DNA from: Pagrus major
Taxonomy: Eukaryota; Chordata; Actinopteri; Spariformes; Sparidae
DNA length: 64,000 bases
Reading direction: 5' to 3'
NCBI RefSeq assembly: GCF_040436345.1
Contig: NC_133220.1
Location: forward strand, 4,702,436-4,766,435
Part shown: piece after piece, positions 46,830 to 61,039 of the stretch
How positions within the stretch are numbered: position 1 is the stretch's first letter
How the letters are laid out: every line of letters starts with the position of its first letter
Notes under the pieces: model-generated
Seen by the model: the letters and a program-made list of their open reading frames with translations, nothing else
The model's database searches: none
What the model was told of the DNA's origin: nothing
Translations under genes and position numbers: made by a program

Positions 46830-47160
46830 GATGCCTCCTCACTCTGATCTCCTCTGTTTTACTGCCGATTATCTTGTGTGTCCTCTTCCAGGTCACCGCG
46901 GTGGAGAGGAGGTCGTGTGGCTCGATGCCTCGTCCCGCCCAGTGGTTCCTGGATCCACACACTTTACATTAATTATCATTTGTGTCAGATATTCTGTCAA
47001 TGCAACTTGTACATGTTCTGTACATGCAACATATGTTACGTTTTTCACTTAAATCGAGGGTCTAAGGACAGAGGATGTCGTTCACTGTACTGATTTGACA
47101 GCCCATTGAGGCGATGTGATTGTGATTTGGGGCTCTATAAATAAAATTATTTTGATTTGA
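46830..47160 (+). repeat. Non-LTR retroelement 3' end or derived SINE
   Basis: Contains GGTCACCGCGGTGGAGAGGAGG, CCCGCCCAGTGGTTCCTGGATCC, TAATTATCATTTGTGTCAGAT, GGTCTAAGGACAGAGGATGTCG and a terminal GGGCTCTATAAATAAAATTATTTTGATTTGATT tail. This order matches a common percomorph retroelement tail (from memory). It is a separate subfamily from 26570-26837 but has the same kind of end. Confidence 0.65.
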
Positions 47161-50100
47161 TTTATCAAATATTGGTTGCAAACTGGTTCACCGTATTTAA
47201 CTCACCGCAAATCTGTAAAGTGGAGACAGCAGACAGAGAAATGAACCGTTTCTGGGAATATTAACATATAAAGTAATGTATAATTGTTGTCATTAATTGC
47301 ATTACTTTACAATTTACTCAATGACTGAATAAATTTGTCACATCATTGTCACTTTCTGTTTGTTAGCGCAGCTCCGTCACATTTACTGTTAAAATAGAGA
47401 ACAAGACCACACCCAGCCTGACGTTACAGTTTGGAGGCATTAACAGAAGCTTAGATGATTGTGTTTGACTCTTTGCGGTCGAGTTTCCTCACTGTCTCTG
47501 TGTCATCTGTCTGAATATCTGTGCTAACAAAGATAAACTGATATTAAAGTCGTTCATCTCGTGGTTAAGTCATCTGCAGCTTGTTAGCACGGACACCAAT
47601 TAGGCTTAGCTCAGAATGCTAACAAGCTAGCTCATGCATCAATCAATTACGGTGCACCACGGCTGCCTGTCACTCACACACACACACGCACACACACACG
47701 AGGCTGTGTAGAGCACTGGGACCGCCTTCGTGTTACATTTGCATGTTAACATCTCCACCTTTTTATCTGTCAAATTAGCCTCGCAGTCCCAGAGGCAGCG
47801 CTAATCCTTCAGGAGAGAATGGAGCTATCAGACAGTCGAGCTCTCGCACTTCAAAAACTCTTCATGTTAAACAAGTAATTTCATCTTTTTTTTAACCAAA
47901 TGACTTCAGGTGGAAGTGCGAAGATAAGCTCGGAGAGGATTCACAGAGCCCCGCGGTGTCACGCAAGATAAATGAGAGAATTTAAAAAACATTTAAAGAT
48001 GCTGCGGATCATTTTTAAAAACCACCAGTGTACAGTTGTCTAATTAAATCTGGTCCTTGAAATGGTGAAATGAAGCAATTCAGCAGGCGTCGTCACGACG
48101 GAGATGACTGGTCGCCTGTCACTTTTAAAAGATGTGTTGACGCCACGTTGCTCATTAACGCTGCCCTTTCTTTTCACCCTTCCTCCCAGAAAAACAACTA
48201 CTTTTACTTCTCGAACTACTGATTTAATTCGGATCGGCGATGATTGATCACCTTGTGTCTGTAGAAAAGTGTACATCTTGTGTCAGAGATCACAACCTCT
48301 GGGCAGTCACCTCTGAAGATCTTTGAACAATAAACTACAGGCCAGGATTCGATAAATCTTGCACAAAGGAAATTAGATAAAGACTTCCTCGCTCTAAAAA
48401 ACGATCTGTGAGTGGATGAACAGGTGGTGCGGTGGGTGTTAAGAGAAATCACAGGCGTATATTATAATCACTGACTTCATAAATAACTATAGGCTGTTAT
48501 TCTTCTGTAAAATGTTTGCTGCTTTGTGTTTTCCCCTGATGAATCCCACTGATGAGGAACAGCGTCGTCCTCTGATAATTAACCACAGGTGTAGCCTGGA
48601 TGTTAATCATCAGCCTCCTGATTGGTTCGGTATTGATACGAGCTGTATGCAGATTGATGCGCAGTGATTTGTGCTGTCATTTACCGTTTGCCTGATAAAA
48701 AGCCTGATGAGGATCTCTGTGAGTTTAATGGCTGCATTGACATTTTTAATTTGAAATTGATCTTCATGTTCCCACGATGAGGAACTCTTATTGATCCGGT
48801 GACCTCAGCAGTGGGCTCCAGAGATTTCAAACTTCCATTGCATCTTTAAAATGTACGATTAAGTCCACACGTTTTTTGTGTGAGCGCTCTTTTTTTCAGG
48901 GCACTTTGCTGCTTCTTCTTGAAAATCTCTGAACTTTTTCAGAAAGCTGCCGAGGTCGTCGCCGTCTCTCTTTGCCAGGCGACCAAACATGCATCAGATG
49001 GACCGGGACTCGTCATCCATCAACCTGGTAAACAAGTTAAATGGAGAAAAGCTTGTTTTGGCCTCGTCTGTCGACCATAACAGTGACAGAGAAACTCATC
49101 TGTGGGAGCAGATCGGCCGACACTGAATGCTGCTGGTGAGTCACCAGAGTAGTTACCATAGCGCCGTGTCAATCAAAACAAATCAGCAGCATTTTCTGTC
49201 TCCTACCACATAAAGTGCTTCAAGCCACGTTACATACAGGACCTAAGGTAGCAGAAATACCACGTCAGGTTTAGGAAAACATGGTTTGAGTTAAAATATA
49301 ACATTTCACACGTTTCAATGGACAACTTCTCCCATGTTCATGTTTTTCTGGTCGTTTTTGTTGAGTTGTAAAGCTGTTACATTAATTATCATGTTCCTGG
49401 AACAACAACAACACGGCGATATCAGATTGTTCTCCTGAAGGAACGCTAGCTAGCTAACAGTGGGGAAATACTATTGTCTCCACCTGATGATCCCTCAACC
49501 CTCATTGAAATGATGTGTTCTACCTTGATATTTGTATTAATTATGTATTTATGTGAACTCTTTAGCGCATTTAGACATAAAAATGCGGTACCACTTCCTC
49601 TGTGGCCCAGCAGATGGCGCTCTGAGGCCCCCTGATAGATATTTACGACCTTATCTGGATGTCAAGCTAAGTAAAAGTTAGTGCCCCTGAAAACTATGAA
49701 AGTAATATATGTTTAAGTCCACTTTTTAAAACTTTTGGAGCTCTCACCTGAATCTCACCGACTTTATTTTCGCTATCACTCTGTCAGAATTTGTTTGCTC
49801 TCCCTAAAGACTTTGACTAAGTGTGTTTGCTTTGCTTCCAGCCCGTCTCATCGTCTGACTGCTCATGTTTCCTGACCCGTTCAAACTCTTAAGTGATACC
49901 GCCGCATATATATATATCGTACCAGGAAGCGCCTTTCTTCCCACTCAGTCAAATTCTGAGCCTGTCTTCGCTAACAAACAGCTCTGTTGCTTTGGGCCCT
50001 GGACTGTGTGGATAATTAGATGGTTGGAAAAGGTGAAGATAAATACACTGTTCACTCCAGAGACAGAGACAGTGTGATGGATGAATGAGTAGATGGCAGA

Positions 50101-51345
50101 TGGTAGGTTTAGAGAGGCGATGAGATTAAAAAAGAAAAAAAAATGAAAAAGGAGATGGAGGGATTCAAGAATGAAGAAGAAGAGTGGATGAATGGATGTA
50201 TTGATTACAGAGATACATCAGATAGACAGCATGTAGGTACTGATAACCTTAAACTTATCAAAATTACTGAAAAGTGTTGCAGCAAAATAACTTTCAGCAG
50301 AAAAGTTCTGATGCTTTCTGTTTCCATCAGGAAACTCCAACAAACTCCAAATTGGACTCTGAGCAATAAAAGCTCTGCTGCAGATCTCGAGACAGTGATA
50401 AACACCAGAGATAGCAGCTTTATACGAGCTGAAGGCAACAGGAACCTGCTGCTAAGTGTAACCTGGGGGAAACCGACAACAGCAGGGACGAAAAACTCAG
50501 GGCGAGCACGACAACAAGGACTGAAGGCTTTTAATGAAAGAGCAACAAAGGCGCCTGAGGACATCTGAGGATCCAGGAGCCGTTTGATTGGTCATCAGGG
50601 CACAGACGCCCTCAAAAAACAAGCTCGGGAAGCTGCACCTCCAAACTATTTATCTGAAAAGAGTCGACAACAAGTCATTAACTCAGTAAACAAAGCCAAT
50701 GAACCGGAAAATGAAATGGAGACACTTTCCAATAATACAACAAAGGATATCATGAATTTTTTAGACCAATGACCACACAGAGCGCTCAGCCAGCGAGCCT
50801 GTTGAATCTAAATCACAGGCTGCTACAGGTTTTCATTTGGTGTGTGAGGCTGCTGAACTTTGTCCTGACAGTGGCTGGTCCTCGGGGGCCCGTCAGCTGG
50901 AAGGCTGCAGATAAGCACCGAGGGCACCGGAGAGACTGTCAGAGTGACACCTCTGTCAACAGGCCGTCATCTTAGCCATCATCATATGCAGATATCCAAC
51001 ACATGAGATGTTCACTCTCATTGATTTGTTTGCCCTTTTTTTAATTAGAAACTGTGTGTTGTGAGATGTTGTGTGTTCGTGTTTGTGTTGTTGTTATCAG
51101 CGTCTCTTGTGCAGGAAACCAATCAATCCGTGCCGATGGCGAGCTGACATGAGCGTGAGAAATCTCACTGCTCGAGGCTCCTGTACATTAGCCCCTACTA
51201 GCATAACACACCTGGATCGTGAACGTATGATTACACCTGGATACAGTGCCAGCACCAAGCCTCACTTTTAGTTTGGTTTCATGGTACTGTGTCCAAAAAG
51301 CATTTGGCACCATTATAAAAGAAGACATCTGTAAACAGCCAAAGT
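47161..51345. other. Intergenic, no gene supported
   Basis: A repeat-family fragment lies near 49215-49330 and a short (AT)n near 49905. 48530-48830 is rich in TGATTAAT-, TAATTAACC- and ATTGAT-type motifs and might be a conserved non-coding element. An ORF of 141 codons at 50143-50568 (plus) is overlapped by a 119-codon antisense ORF and resembles nothing; it is not called as a gene. Confidence 0.45.
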
Positions 51346-51512
51346 CACCAGCACCACCAGCACCAGCACCACCAGCACCACCACCACCACTGGCACCAAC
51401 ACCACCAGCACCTCCACCACCAGCACTTGCAGCACCACCACCACCAGCACCACTGGCACCACCACCAGCACCACCGGCACCACCACCAGCACCTCCAGCA
51501 CCACCGGCACCT
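51346..51512. repeat. (CAC/CAG)n low-complexity minisatellite
   Basis: 167 bases of CACCAG and CACCAC units with occasional CTC, TGG and CGG substitutions. Having no stop-capable triplets, it opens frames on both strands: Pro/Ala-rich on plus and Gly/Ala-rich on minus. The flanks give no support for a gene. Confidence 0.9.
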
Positions 51513-51639
51513 TTCTGCCTGCAAGAAACTGACAATACTTGTGGAGCATAAGTCCTAACAATAGACAACAGCTGTGCAACAATGACTTTAAGCAATGCAG
51601 GTTTTAACATATTTTATGAGATGACAATTTTATACTCAG

Positions 51640-51760
51640 TGTTGCACAAAAATTATGAAAATTGTCACAAAGCCCAAAGCAAAGGCATCTTCAGTTTGCT
51701 TCTTTTGTCCAGCAAACAGTCCAAAAACCCAAAGAATCTTTATTTATGTCATAACTGACA
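51640..51760 (-). repeat. Dispersed repeat fragment (GGGTTTTTGGACTGTTTGCTGGACAAAA type)
   Basis: On the minus strand the sequence reads GGGTTTTTGGACTGTTTG, GGACAAAAGAAGCAAACTGAAGATG, then TTTGGGCTTTGTGACAATTTTCA. This is the conserved inner part of an abundant teleost repeat (memory) whose end resembles 10485-10560. Confidence 0.55.
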
Positions 51761-54700
51761 AAGAAAAGCATCAGTGTGTAAATATATTGTAAATCTTAAA
51801 AGTCTCTGTCACGATGAGTGTATCAATGTAAAGAAGCTACACAATATAAATAGATGTCCTCACTGAGTAAAGCAGACGATTACCATAATATGTATACAAA
51901 CATTAAATGAGACCATTTTCCAGCGTCTATAATTATCTTGCAGCTTCATTAATCCTCAGGAGACCAATTGACTTATTGAAGAAAAAAATAACGTGACGCA
52001 GGAAATAAAAATAAATCTACAGACTGAGAGATCGAGCGAGCGAGCGAGAGAGAAAATGAGGAGAGAGAGGCGACCAATTAAATGACATACGCTACAATTA
52101 AATGACAGCAGTGAGCTCAGTGAGCCTCCAGAGATGACAACACGTCAGTCAGCTGTCTCCACCAACGTAATGACATGCTGATGCTGATCCGGAGGCCAAA
52201 CACCTCGAGGCGTACGTAAAAAAACACACAGACAGGTGAGGATTCCTGTTTGAACCTCTTTGTTCTGGAGCTTCTTGAGCTGCGTCAGCACTCAGGGAGC
52301 GTAACCCCCTGATGAAATGTAAATCATCAATTAGACATAAAAAAAAAATAAGGATCACACTCACAGATTCATCAGGATACATTTCCTGAATATTCCGACT
52401 TTAATCAGCTCTTCGTTTTCTCTCTGTGGTCTGAAATAATTGAGGAGTGAAGCCTCCGAAGTCGCACGAGGATCGTCGATTCCCTGCGAGGTTTAATCGA
52501 TAGAAAACACGGAAAAAATCAGCAAAAAAGGAATCATCAAACTGTTTAAATAGCTATTTCGCAAGGCCGGTTGTTCTTTTAGGGCGTCCAATTAGATTAA
52601 CCCTGAAACCACAGAGCGTTAAAGGTTTCCAGGCTTGACGGCACAACGTGAATAAATAAAGAAAGAAGGGACAGAGTCTGAAACAAAGAGGCCTCGGACA
52701 AAGAAACAGAGCGAGAGAATGAAACCAAGCAAGATGTTCGGCGGTGACACCGCTGCAGAAGGGATGTAATTAAATCTAATTACAATGTTCATTTAGATCA
52801 TCTGCAGCTACTTGTTAAACACAACCTCCCCAATCTCAAGGTTAATTAAGATTATTGTGACTCGGTGCTCTGGGACTCAAACACGTTGCTCAAGAATTTA
52901 AATGATTGTACAAGAGACACTGAGACGCTGCTGAGGGGCTCAGTGAAGCCTCAGCTGCATTTCTTTTGGTTTTCTGATGTCGTGTCGATCAAATCGCGGT
53001 CAGTATCGACACTGAAGAGCTTCCTACATGTCGGCGGCTCGGTTTGAAAGGAAACTCCGATTAAAAGCGATCACGTCTTTAAACAAAATCGGTGTTTTTT
53101 CTCAGAAAGAGGGCTTGGAAGCGCGAACAAAATGTGATAAAGCGTTTATTAACCTGCACTAAAGGTCACTTTTACAGAGGCTGGAAAAAGAGACGGAGTG
53201 CAAAACTGTGTCGGCTAATCAGAGACTCATTTTTCTCATGAAAGGACCAAAAGCAACAAATCCTGTCAGTTTTTGCAAAGCCTGGTTTATCTTCTTCCTT
53301 GTGGCATAAAGCTAAAAACTACAAACACAACCAGTGAGCCACACTGTCACACCAGGTTCCTCCCTTTATTATCATGAACACACACTCTGTTGTTTATTCG
53401 GACCACACTCACCTACAGTGAGACAGACTCAGAGCTACACACACACACACAGATACAGGATGCATAAAGGAAAATCACACATCAGGTAAACAAAGAGGGT
53501 TTAAACTCACTGCTGCTGACTAATAGTCCTTTCAGTCTCACGCAGAAACTTCAGAGTCAATAACAACTTTCTGTAACTTTATCTTATGGATTTTCTCACC
53601 GCGTGCTGCAAGAATTTCTCCTGAATTCCACCTGAGTTCAAGGTTTTCACACGTAAACATGTCGATGGTTGAAAAAACGTCACATTCCCGAGCTTCTGTA
53701 TGGTGCGGAAAAGAAACAGACACCATCAAAGTCTCAGATTGATGTTCTTGTACATGAAAGTCAGGCCTCTGGTGTCCAGAGGTGGCAGAAGTCCACACAG
53801 TCTTTACTCAAGTAGACGTATGGATACGTTTGTGGTCAAAGCTAACTGAAGCTCACGTCATATTAATATAATTCAAAGACTATTAAAGTTAAAGGTAGAA
53901 TCAGTAGGATTTGTCCCAGCTGCTCCTGAACGCACCACAAAGATAGTTGATTGTTGAGTCTCATTCCCAGGACGTCAAACAGCCACATGTTGGGTTGGTA
54001 AAGCGTCCCGAGCAGCAACAAAGTGAGAAATAAGAAAATCTCTGCAGATACGAGACACTAACACACCTTTTCTCCCCATTCCAGCCTCCCTCTCTGTCTG
54101 TTTACGTCTTCTTACGTCTTTGTCTCGTCTCGCTGCGTCAAATAAAAATAATCCATAATTCACCTCAAATGCATCAAACTAAAGTAATGTGAGGAGGAGA
54201 AAGTTCAGGTACTTTATACTATATTATTTGTTCTTTGTTTCTTCCCACCTATGTTCTTTTGGACTTTTAAACGAACCAAAGCTGACAGTTTACAGTCCAG
54301 TCCCTGCTGGTAATGAAGCAGAAATCACTCTGATGAGTCGTGTGCCGTCTTCTCGTGACTCCACACAGACTTGATGTTTCTGATGTGCACATTTGTCCAC
54401 ATGTAGCTCAAAGACGCTTGTTTAACCCAGTTCCAGTTGTCAAACTCTGTGAAAGAAGGTGTTTCCTTTGTTTGGACGTTGTGAAGTGTCCCACATGTGT
54501 TGTAGGGTTGTCTTCCACCATGTCACGCTTCAAAGGTACAAAACAAGTGACTGTCTTAGTTTCACGTCCTCAACTGAACAACTGCATATAATGAGTGCCA
54601 ATGACTTCCAAAACCTGGGGCTTTCAAATCCAGCCTTTTCTTAATTCATTCACACAAAACAGCGTCCACTATCTTCATCACAAGTGTCATCTGAGGACTG

Positions 54701-56379
54701 TACCAGTAACCTGGGGTAACATTAACTTGGTCCAGCTGCACCACAACCAGCAGCGTCAGCTAACTTTTTTTGTCTCCAGCCCTCGTTGTTGTGCAGCGGA
54801 CCTCCGTGAGCTGAACAAGCTGTGTGATTGCCGGGAGATTTATGATCCACATAGCTACACAAAGCCTCTAGAGGCTGCTGTCATCTTGTTATACGCATCC
54901 AGCTTCTTTGTGTTGATCCAGTCCAGTGTGTCATGAAAACCCAATGTATTTTACATGAGGCTGAAAATGGGCCGAGGCACAGAGAGCGTTTAGTCCGCGG
55001 CCTCGGGGGAAATTCTGAAAGGCTCCTCTGCTCTACATTTATATTCTGCTGTGGAAAGTCTGGCGGGGCGATGAGGCCGGACACAAGCTGCTGACACACA
55101 CACACACACACACACAGGAGCACAATCAGTATGTTTTTTCGGCGCCGCTCTTTTGTTTATCCTGATTCTCATGCGTTTGCCTTATCGCGGAAATAAATCT
55201 AGACTCAAGCTGACACATTCAGAATCGAGGTGTTTTTATTCTGAATTGAAACATTTCGAAATGACAGTGTTATGAATGCATTTTTTTTATGGTTCAACAG
55301 CAAAACAAAACAATCACCAAAAATCCGACCTCTTCGGTAATTACGACGGGAGCAAAGGAGGAAGTAACGAGACCTAAATCAAATGTTTTTACATTTATTC
55401 AAACTGTACGGCAGCGTCCCCGTCCATGTGAGTGTAAAATGAATCCTCACTGTGTTACACAATCAGACGTCTGTTTACCTCCTCGCACACACAAACACAC
55501 ACTTTTCATCCAAGGTCTCTGTAGAGTAACTGCAATAAGGCCAGGCGATGCACACCTACACACTCTCTCTCACACACACACACACACCGCAAAACATAAT
55601 TAAGAAGTGACGGCTACAGGACGAAGCCACCACATGAAAATCAAACAGTGCAAACAGTCTGGAGCGGAGTAAAAACACAACGGCTTCAATACTCAGCGTC
55701 AGTATTCATTTTTCATATTTTTCTTCCTGGAAGTAATACCTTGTGAAAAACTCATGTACGTATATATCTCCAACTTGTGCTCCGATAATTGGGTGTCTGG
55801 AAAAATGTCACCCAGCTAAAAACGGGCTGTTTTTCTTTCTGCTTATGAAAAAGCAACAACGCAACGAACATCTGGACGTGTAGGAGCACAGAGGAGGCTG
55901 TCGAGATGACTCAAGGTGTGGCCTTTCACGATAAGATGAGAAGTTCAGTCAGGAAGACGTGACTCAACCTCCAGCATCAGTACCTCAAACCGCCCACAAT
56001 GTCTGACTGACTGCTGATTTCAGAGGCGGCTCAAACATTTTGACAAAATAAGAGCATAAGGCTCGTGGAAGGTCACGCGCAAATCCTCTCCTTAATCCGT
56101 CCTGCTGCTTTCCACCTGCAGAACATCCCTCGTCCTCCTCTCCTGACTGTGTAACACCCAGCTCCTCTCCTCCTCCTCCTCCGCTGCTCCCTTCATTAAC
56201 TCTTTTTTCTTCCACATGGCCTCCTCCTCTCGGCCCGACGATCCTGCTGACACCCTCAAGTTCCTTTATTCATCCTCGTGGAGAATAAATAAAGGAAATC
56301 ACACACAACCTGGATCAACCTGATACCTCGCAGCACCTTGTATGTAACGCCGTCAGCCGAGCCAGACATCTCGGTTCTG
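51761..56379. other. Intergenic, no gene supported
   Basis: Purine-rich (GAGC)n/(GA)n sequence near 52028-52070 and a CA array at 55096-55117. 52735-52870 contains a run of TAATTAAATCTAATTACAATG and GGTTAATTAAGATTATTGTG motifs. The latter resembles a homeodomain-site cluster rather than coding sequence. Confidence 0.45.
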
Positions 56380-56600
56380 ACACAGTTAGAAGGCGGTTTA
56401 TGTTTCATTCATATCTGTTTGTTCGTTTGTTGGTTTGTCGGCAGGATTACACAAAAACTACTGAACAGATTTCCACCAAACTTGGATGGAGGATGGTGCT
56501 CGGCCCGGAATAGACCCTTTAACTTTTTGACCTAACTCTAAATGAGTACAGTCCGATGTGGATAAAGGAAAACGTTTGCTGTTTGGCCTTAAAATCAAAA
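56380..56600 (+). repeat. Dispersed element (ACACAAAAACTACTGAACAGATTTCC type)
   Basis: GGATTACACAAAAACTACTGAACAGATTTCCACCAAACTTGGATGGAGGATGGTGCTCGGCCCGGAATAGACCC is very close to the consensus wording of a repeat present in many copies in fish genomes (memory). Confidence 0.6.
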
Positions 56601-59600
56601 AAGCTCCTTCTGACGATTAGAGGAGACGCCAAGCAAGATTATATAATTTAAGTACTAACATTATAGCAGCCTGTGAGTAACATACAACAGGCACGTAATA
56701 ATGAACAGTGGTCTCTGGCACCACCAGATATTCCCGAGATGAAAGTCACCTCATATAAATTAATGTCAACATGACATGACACGTACTGTAGAGATGTCAT
56801 TATGGTGCGTACGGTACACATATTAATCTCAATGCATCCCTGGTGCGCAGAAACATAAAACGCAGTTCATTTCCTATACATCTTTCACAATAAAGGTCCT
56901 CCGTTACTTAGTTATTTAAAAGCTTTTATTATGAAGCAGCAAAGTCAGGAAATGTTGGGTTTTGAAAGTGAAAACTTGATGAAAAAGTGAAATAAAACAG
57001 ATCGCTGACTGCTCACTGATGTTATTACTGACAGTTTTAACATCTCATTCTTACGGGAGACATTTTCCACCTGCTTCAGGTCAGCCACCATCGCCTCTGT
57101 ACCACCACCGCCCCCCGTGGCCCTCACCCCCATCCTGATTTAGCGTTTGAGAAACTGGTTCTCCAACACAGCAAAGTAAAAAAAATCCCTGCAAGCGTTG
57201 ACTCTCAGCAGTGTGCTTTCACAACGAAACAGGTCCACAGAGGATGACGTATCCACTGCCCTCCACTCAGTCACTTCCTCTGAAGGAGTTTTCCCGCCTC
57301 TGTTGTTTTGTTAGTGTCTCCCAACATCGACTGAAGTTGCAGGAAACATCAGCCTGACTGCAGCGTGTCGACTCTGACCAATAAAAACAACTTGGAGGTT
57401 GGAGAAGTTCACAAAATGCTGAAAAAAGAAAAGAGGATTTGACATTTTACAAAGCAAAATGTCACTTGCTGGTTATCAGGTTATTTGCGAGCACACAAAG
57501 TGACTCAATATTTGCTTTATTTAGTTGCTTGTGTGTCCTCTCTGCTCTCCTCTTGAACTTTATTTCCTTTCTTCTCCACTCAGATTGCTTCATCTTCCCT
57601 CCTCTTCTCCTCTCAGTATCTCTCCATCCGTCACATTTAAGTGAAGCTTTTATTTAATTCCCTCTTTGCTATCACTGTGGCAAATTGGCTCATGTTTGTG
57701 TTATCAGGCTCTTTCCTCTACCTCATAAATCTCACGCTGTCTCCATTTCCTCTCCTCTCTTATTTTCCAGCGAAGACTAATGTCATACGAGAGGAGTCTG
57801 AAAACTCCTCCTGCTGAACTCATCTGTTGCTTTCTCATTTCATTTCTTTTTATCTCCTCTTCCTTCGTTCTCCTTCATGTTTTTCATATTCCCCCTCACT
57901 TTTCTCGTCTCCTCTTTCCTGTCATTAAACATCAAGATGTCTTTTTCGTGTTTATTTCTCTGATTCCACATCGATGAAAAAAAGGCAAATTCACATTTTT
58001 TGGGGGACAGTGAATTAAATTTAATAGCAAAAGAAATGTTTTAGTGTTATTTTTGTTTGGTCTGATTATTCCAAACACATTCAAAAATAAATCTTGGTGC
58101 AAATTGGATTTTACGAGGGACCCTGACTTGAACTGCTGCATCGTTATTCACTTTTAAGTTTTTTCCTTCACAGTTTTTTATAATGTTTGGAAATATAAGC
58201 ATGCTGCATTAAATGATATGCTTCTGTTAAATAATCCATGTGTTGTATATTTTTGGAGAAAAAGATTTAAAACAAGCTGAAACTTGAATTAATGACCAAA
58301 GTCAACCTAAGGACAGCAGACAGACACACACACACACACACCGTAAGTATTCACATACACACCTCTACACAACGATGATCACCACACACACACACACACA
58401 CACACACACAACCTTGGGAGCCTCCGCCTGCCACGGCAACCTTCCAGCGGGCGGATTAAGCCAAACAGACAGCGAGCCAGGGTTGTAATTAGTGTGTGTG
58501 TGTGAGCGCTAACCAGACACACCTGTCCCCAGTCGGTTACTGGTCGCTCCAACCAGACCATGACGAATGCCAGCGTCTCACACACACACACACACACACA
58601 GGCCCCTCAGCTGTATCTGCTGCCTGGAGATCAGTTTTGGCTGCAGATCCATAAAAAGATCAGCCTGAAAGTGTCGCCGTCATTTATTTCCATTTGCTTT
58701 CATCTTGATTCTGAATGTGACCCGTTCAAAGCTCGCAGGAAAATCCGGCCGGCAGGATGTTCAGACAAGAAGAAAGTTTCTCAAACAAAGATTAGTTTAG
58801 TTTAATTTAGGTTAAACTGATTAAAATGAATTTCAGTGTAAACTGCAGCTCAACAAAAATACAATCCATCGTCATCGACATTAAAGTATCAGTGATCTCT
58901 GTAAAAATAATATGACCACGTTGCAACTTTATGTTTGTTTAGGTTGAGCTTTATATTCCTTTCTTGTCACAGTGCTGTGCCTACACTCTCCTTAGGTTTA
59001 CGCATTAAAAACCACTCGGTTAGGGATGGAAAGGATCGTGGTTCGGTTTTAAATACTAATTTTGGTCGTCACGAAAGTGTCTGGAAATGTTGGCAAGTCT
59101 CCATTAAAACATCCAGTGTTGTGAAACTCGAGCTGCAAACTGGTTCTTAATAGGTTTTGGACACATTGGGGCTCAATGGCACGGAGGAAGAAGGTCAGGC
59201 TTCGATTCGCTGACAAAACGTATTCATAGATTTGTGCCATTGTTGGTTTTTTGAAGGTGCATTCATTGGATTTGATGACAATAAGAAAAATAAAGTATTC
59301 AAATCAGTTTCCACTATTTTCTGTGTTTGGTAAAAAAAAACAAAAAACTAAAGAAAAAGTCTAGACTGCAGATTGAAGATGAAAGAAACAGATTGCACAA
59401 CACACCGGAGAAATAACCTACAGGAAGCAAATGACTTTGGAGGACTTAAAAAGTCACATGTCCTGATTATCTGGCATCAACCAGCCACTGCTGTCAACTG
59501 CGTTGCCTGTTTTTTTCCACAAACATGAACAGATGAGACCAACAAATTGTATTTGGGAAACATCACATGCAAATTAGCCTCATCCTCCTCTATTCCCTCA

Positions 59601-61039
59601 CCAGAGACCAACCTCCAGACCTGGACGTTGCCCCAGTCTCGGTCCAATTTAGCTCCCAAAAATATGGTTTCCACCATCGCCAGAGTGAGTGTGGGAAGCT
59701 TTCCTGCAGATACAGAACAGAGAAACTTCAGCTCACAGATGATAATGTGAGATCCATTCCAAAACAGTAATAAGATTTGCTCATAAACTGAACCCAACAT
59801 GTGAACTGAAGGGATGTTCGAAAGCCAACTGGCGCCACCTTGGCAGCCAAAAGGATCATCACACTGAAATCTGAGTAAATCAGATCTGTTGTTTTTGTTA
59901 AAGTCATCATGAGTCCAGTGAGGTTTTTCCTTCCATCTACTGCACAGAATCCAATTAATGCTTCTTGCATTGTGTCAAATTACATGCTGCATGAAACCAA
60001 CCATCACCTCCAGCTTCACTTTTTTCCCGCTCCTCATATCTCCGACACTGTTCGGCCCTCACAAGCAGTAGCAGCGGCGGTGGCGGCTTTCTCCAACGAC
60101 TGTTTCTTCGAGCTCACTTCAAAAGAAAAGCCGCGGTGCTAATTACTCCCACAAGTGGAGCCCCGCTGTCGAGTACAAAGCGTGAAACGTAGATTTTCAG
60201 CTCTCTTTTCATCTGAAACTCAGAGTCTGCTTGCTCCATCAACTCACTTGACTTCCTCCCTTGAAGTCGTACTTCCCCGACATCTTTCTTTTTTTTTTCA
60301 CACCTCAGCAGGCACACCTCTGCAGGAGCTCGGCAGTGATCAGCCTCCAGCACTATCTGCCCTGAAGATCCACCAGGACTCACTCTTTACCAGCTCTCTG
60401 ATAACTGAAAAATGGAGGAACTTCTTCAAAGCCGGGCCTGGTTTGTCATGTTTATAGCATGTCAGCCCTCCGTGGGTTGCCCTTAATGACTCTAGCCTTC
60501 ATCTGCAGTGGTACTGTACAGAGCAGTGTGAACTGAATGAACTTTAAGATTCAACTTCTTTATTTCTCCCTTTGTTCCTAGTTTCACTACTTCACAGTCT
60601 CTGTTTGACTTTGGACTAATCACCTCCTGCAGAGATAACTTCTAACCTTCTCGGCTCCTGAACTTTGGCTTTTTTACAGGATAAGAGAAAACTAAATATA
60701 TATTTAAAAATCTCTTAAGAGAAGCAAGTTCTCAAACTGAAGTTTTGGACATGATGTCACACATGAGGACACATTAAGATCAATGTACTTGTCCGTGAGT
60801 AGTATAACTCAGTGTATAATGTCAGAAGGTGTTTATTGGGTATGAGCAAACGGTTCTGAAGTGATTCTGTTGTTGAGAGCAGAAGAAAAGATAGCTCAGT
60901 AGAGTCTCGCAAGGCCCTTTTTGTGACCTTGTTTTCTTGGGTATAACCAAGTGTAAAACCCAACCGTGTCAGCTCAGTCTGCTGGTTTATAGTCTGTCTG
61001 AGGGGTCAAACACACACACACGTATTTGCTGTTGGTTGT
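56601..61039. other. Intergenic, no gene supported
   Basis: CA arrays at about 58322-58341, 58383-58411 and 58577-58600. 58970-59160 belongs to the family noted at 31130. No splice-bounded coding exon was recognised. Confidence 0.45.

Noticed and set aside
50143-50568. 141-codon plus-strand ORF with a 119-codon antisense ORF
   Set aside because: No recognisable domain, no splice or promoter context, and low-complexity basic/acidic composition at the start. The overlap on both strands is compatible with chance.
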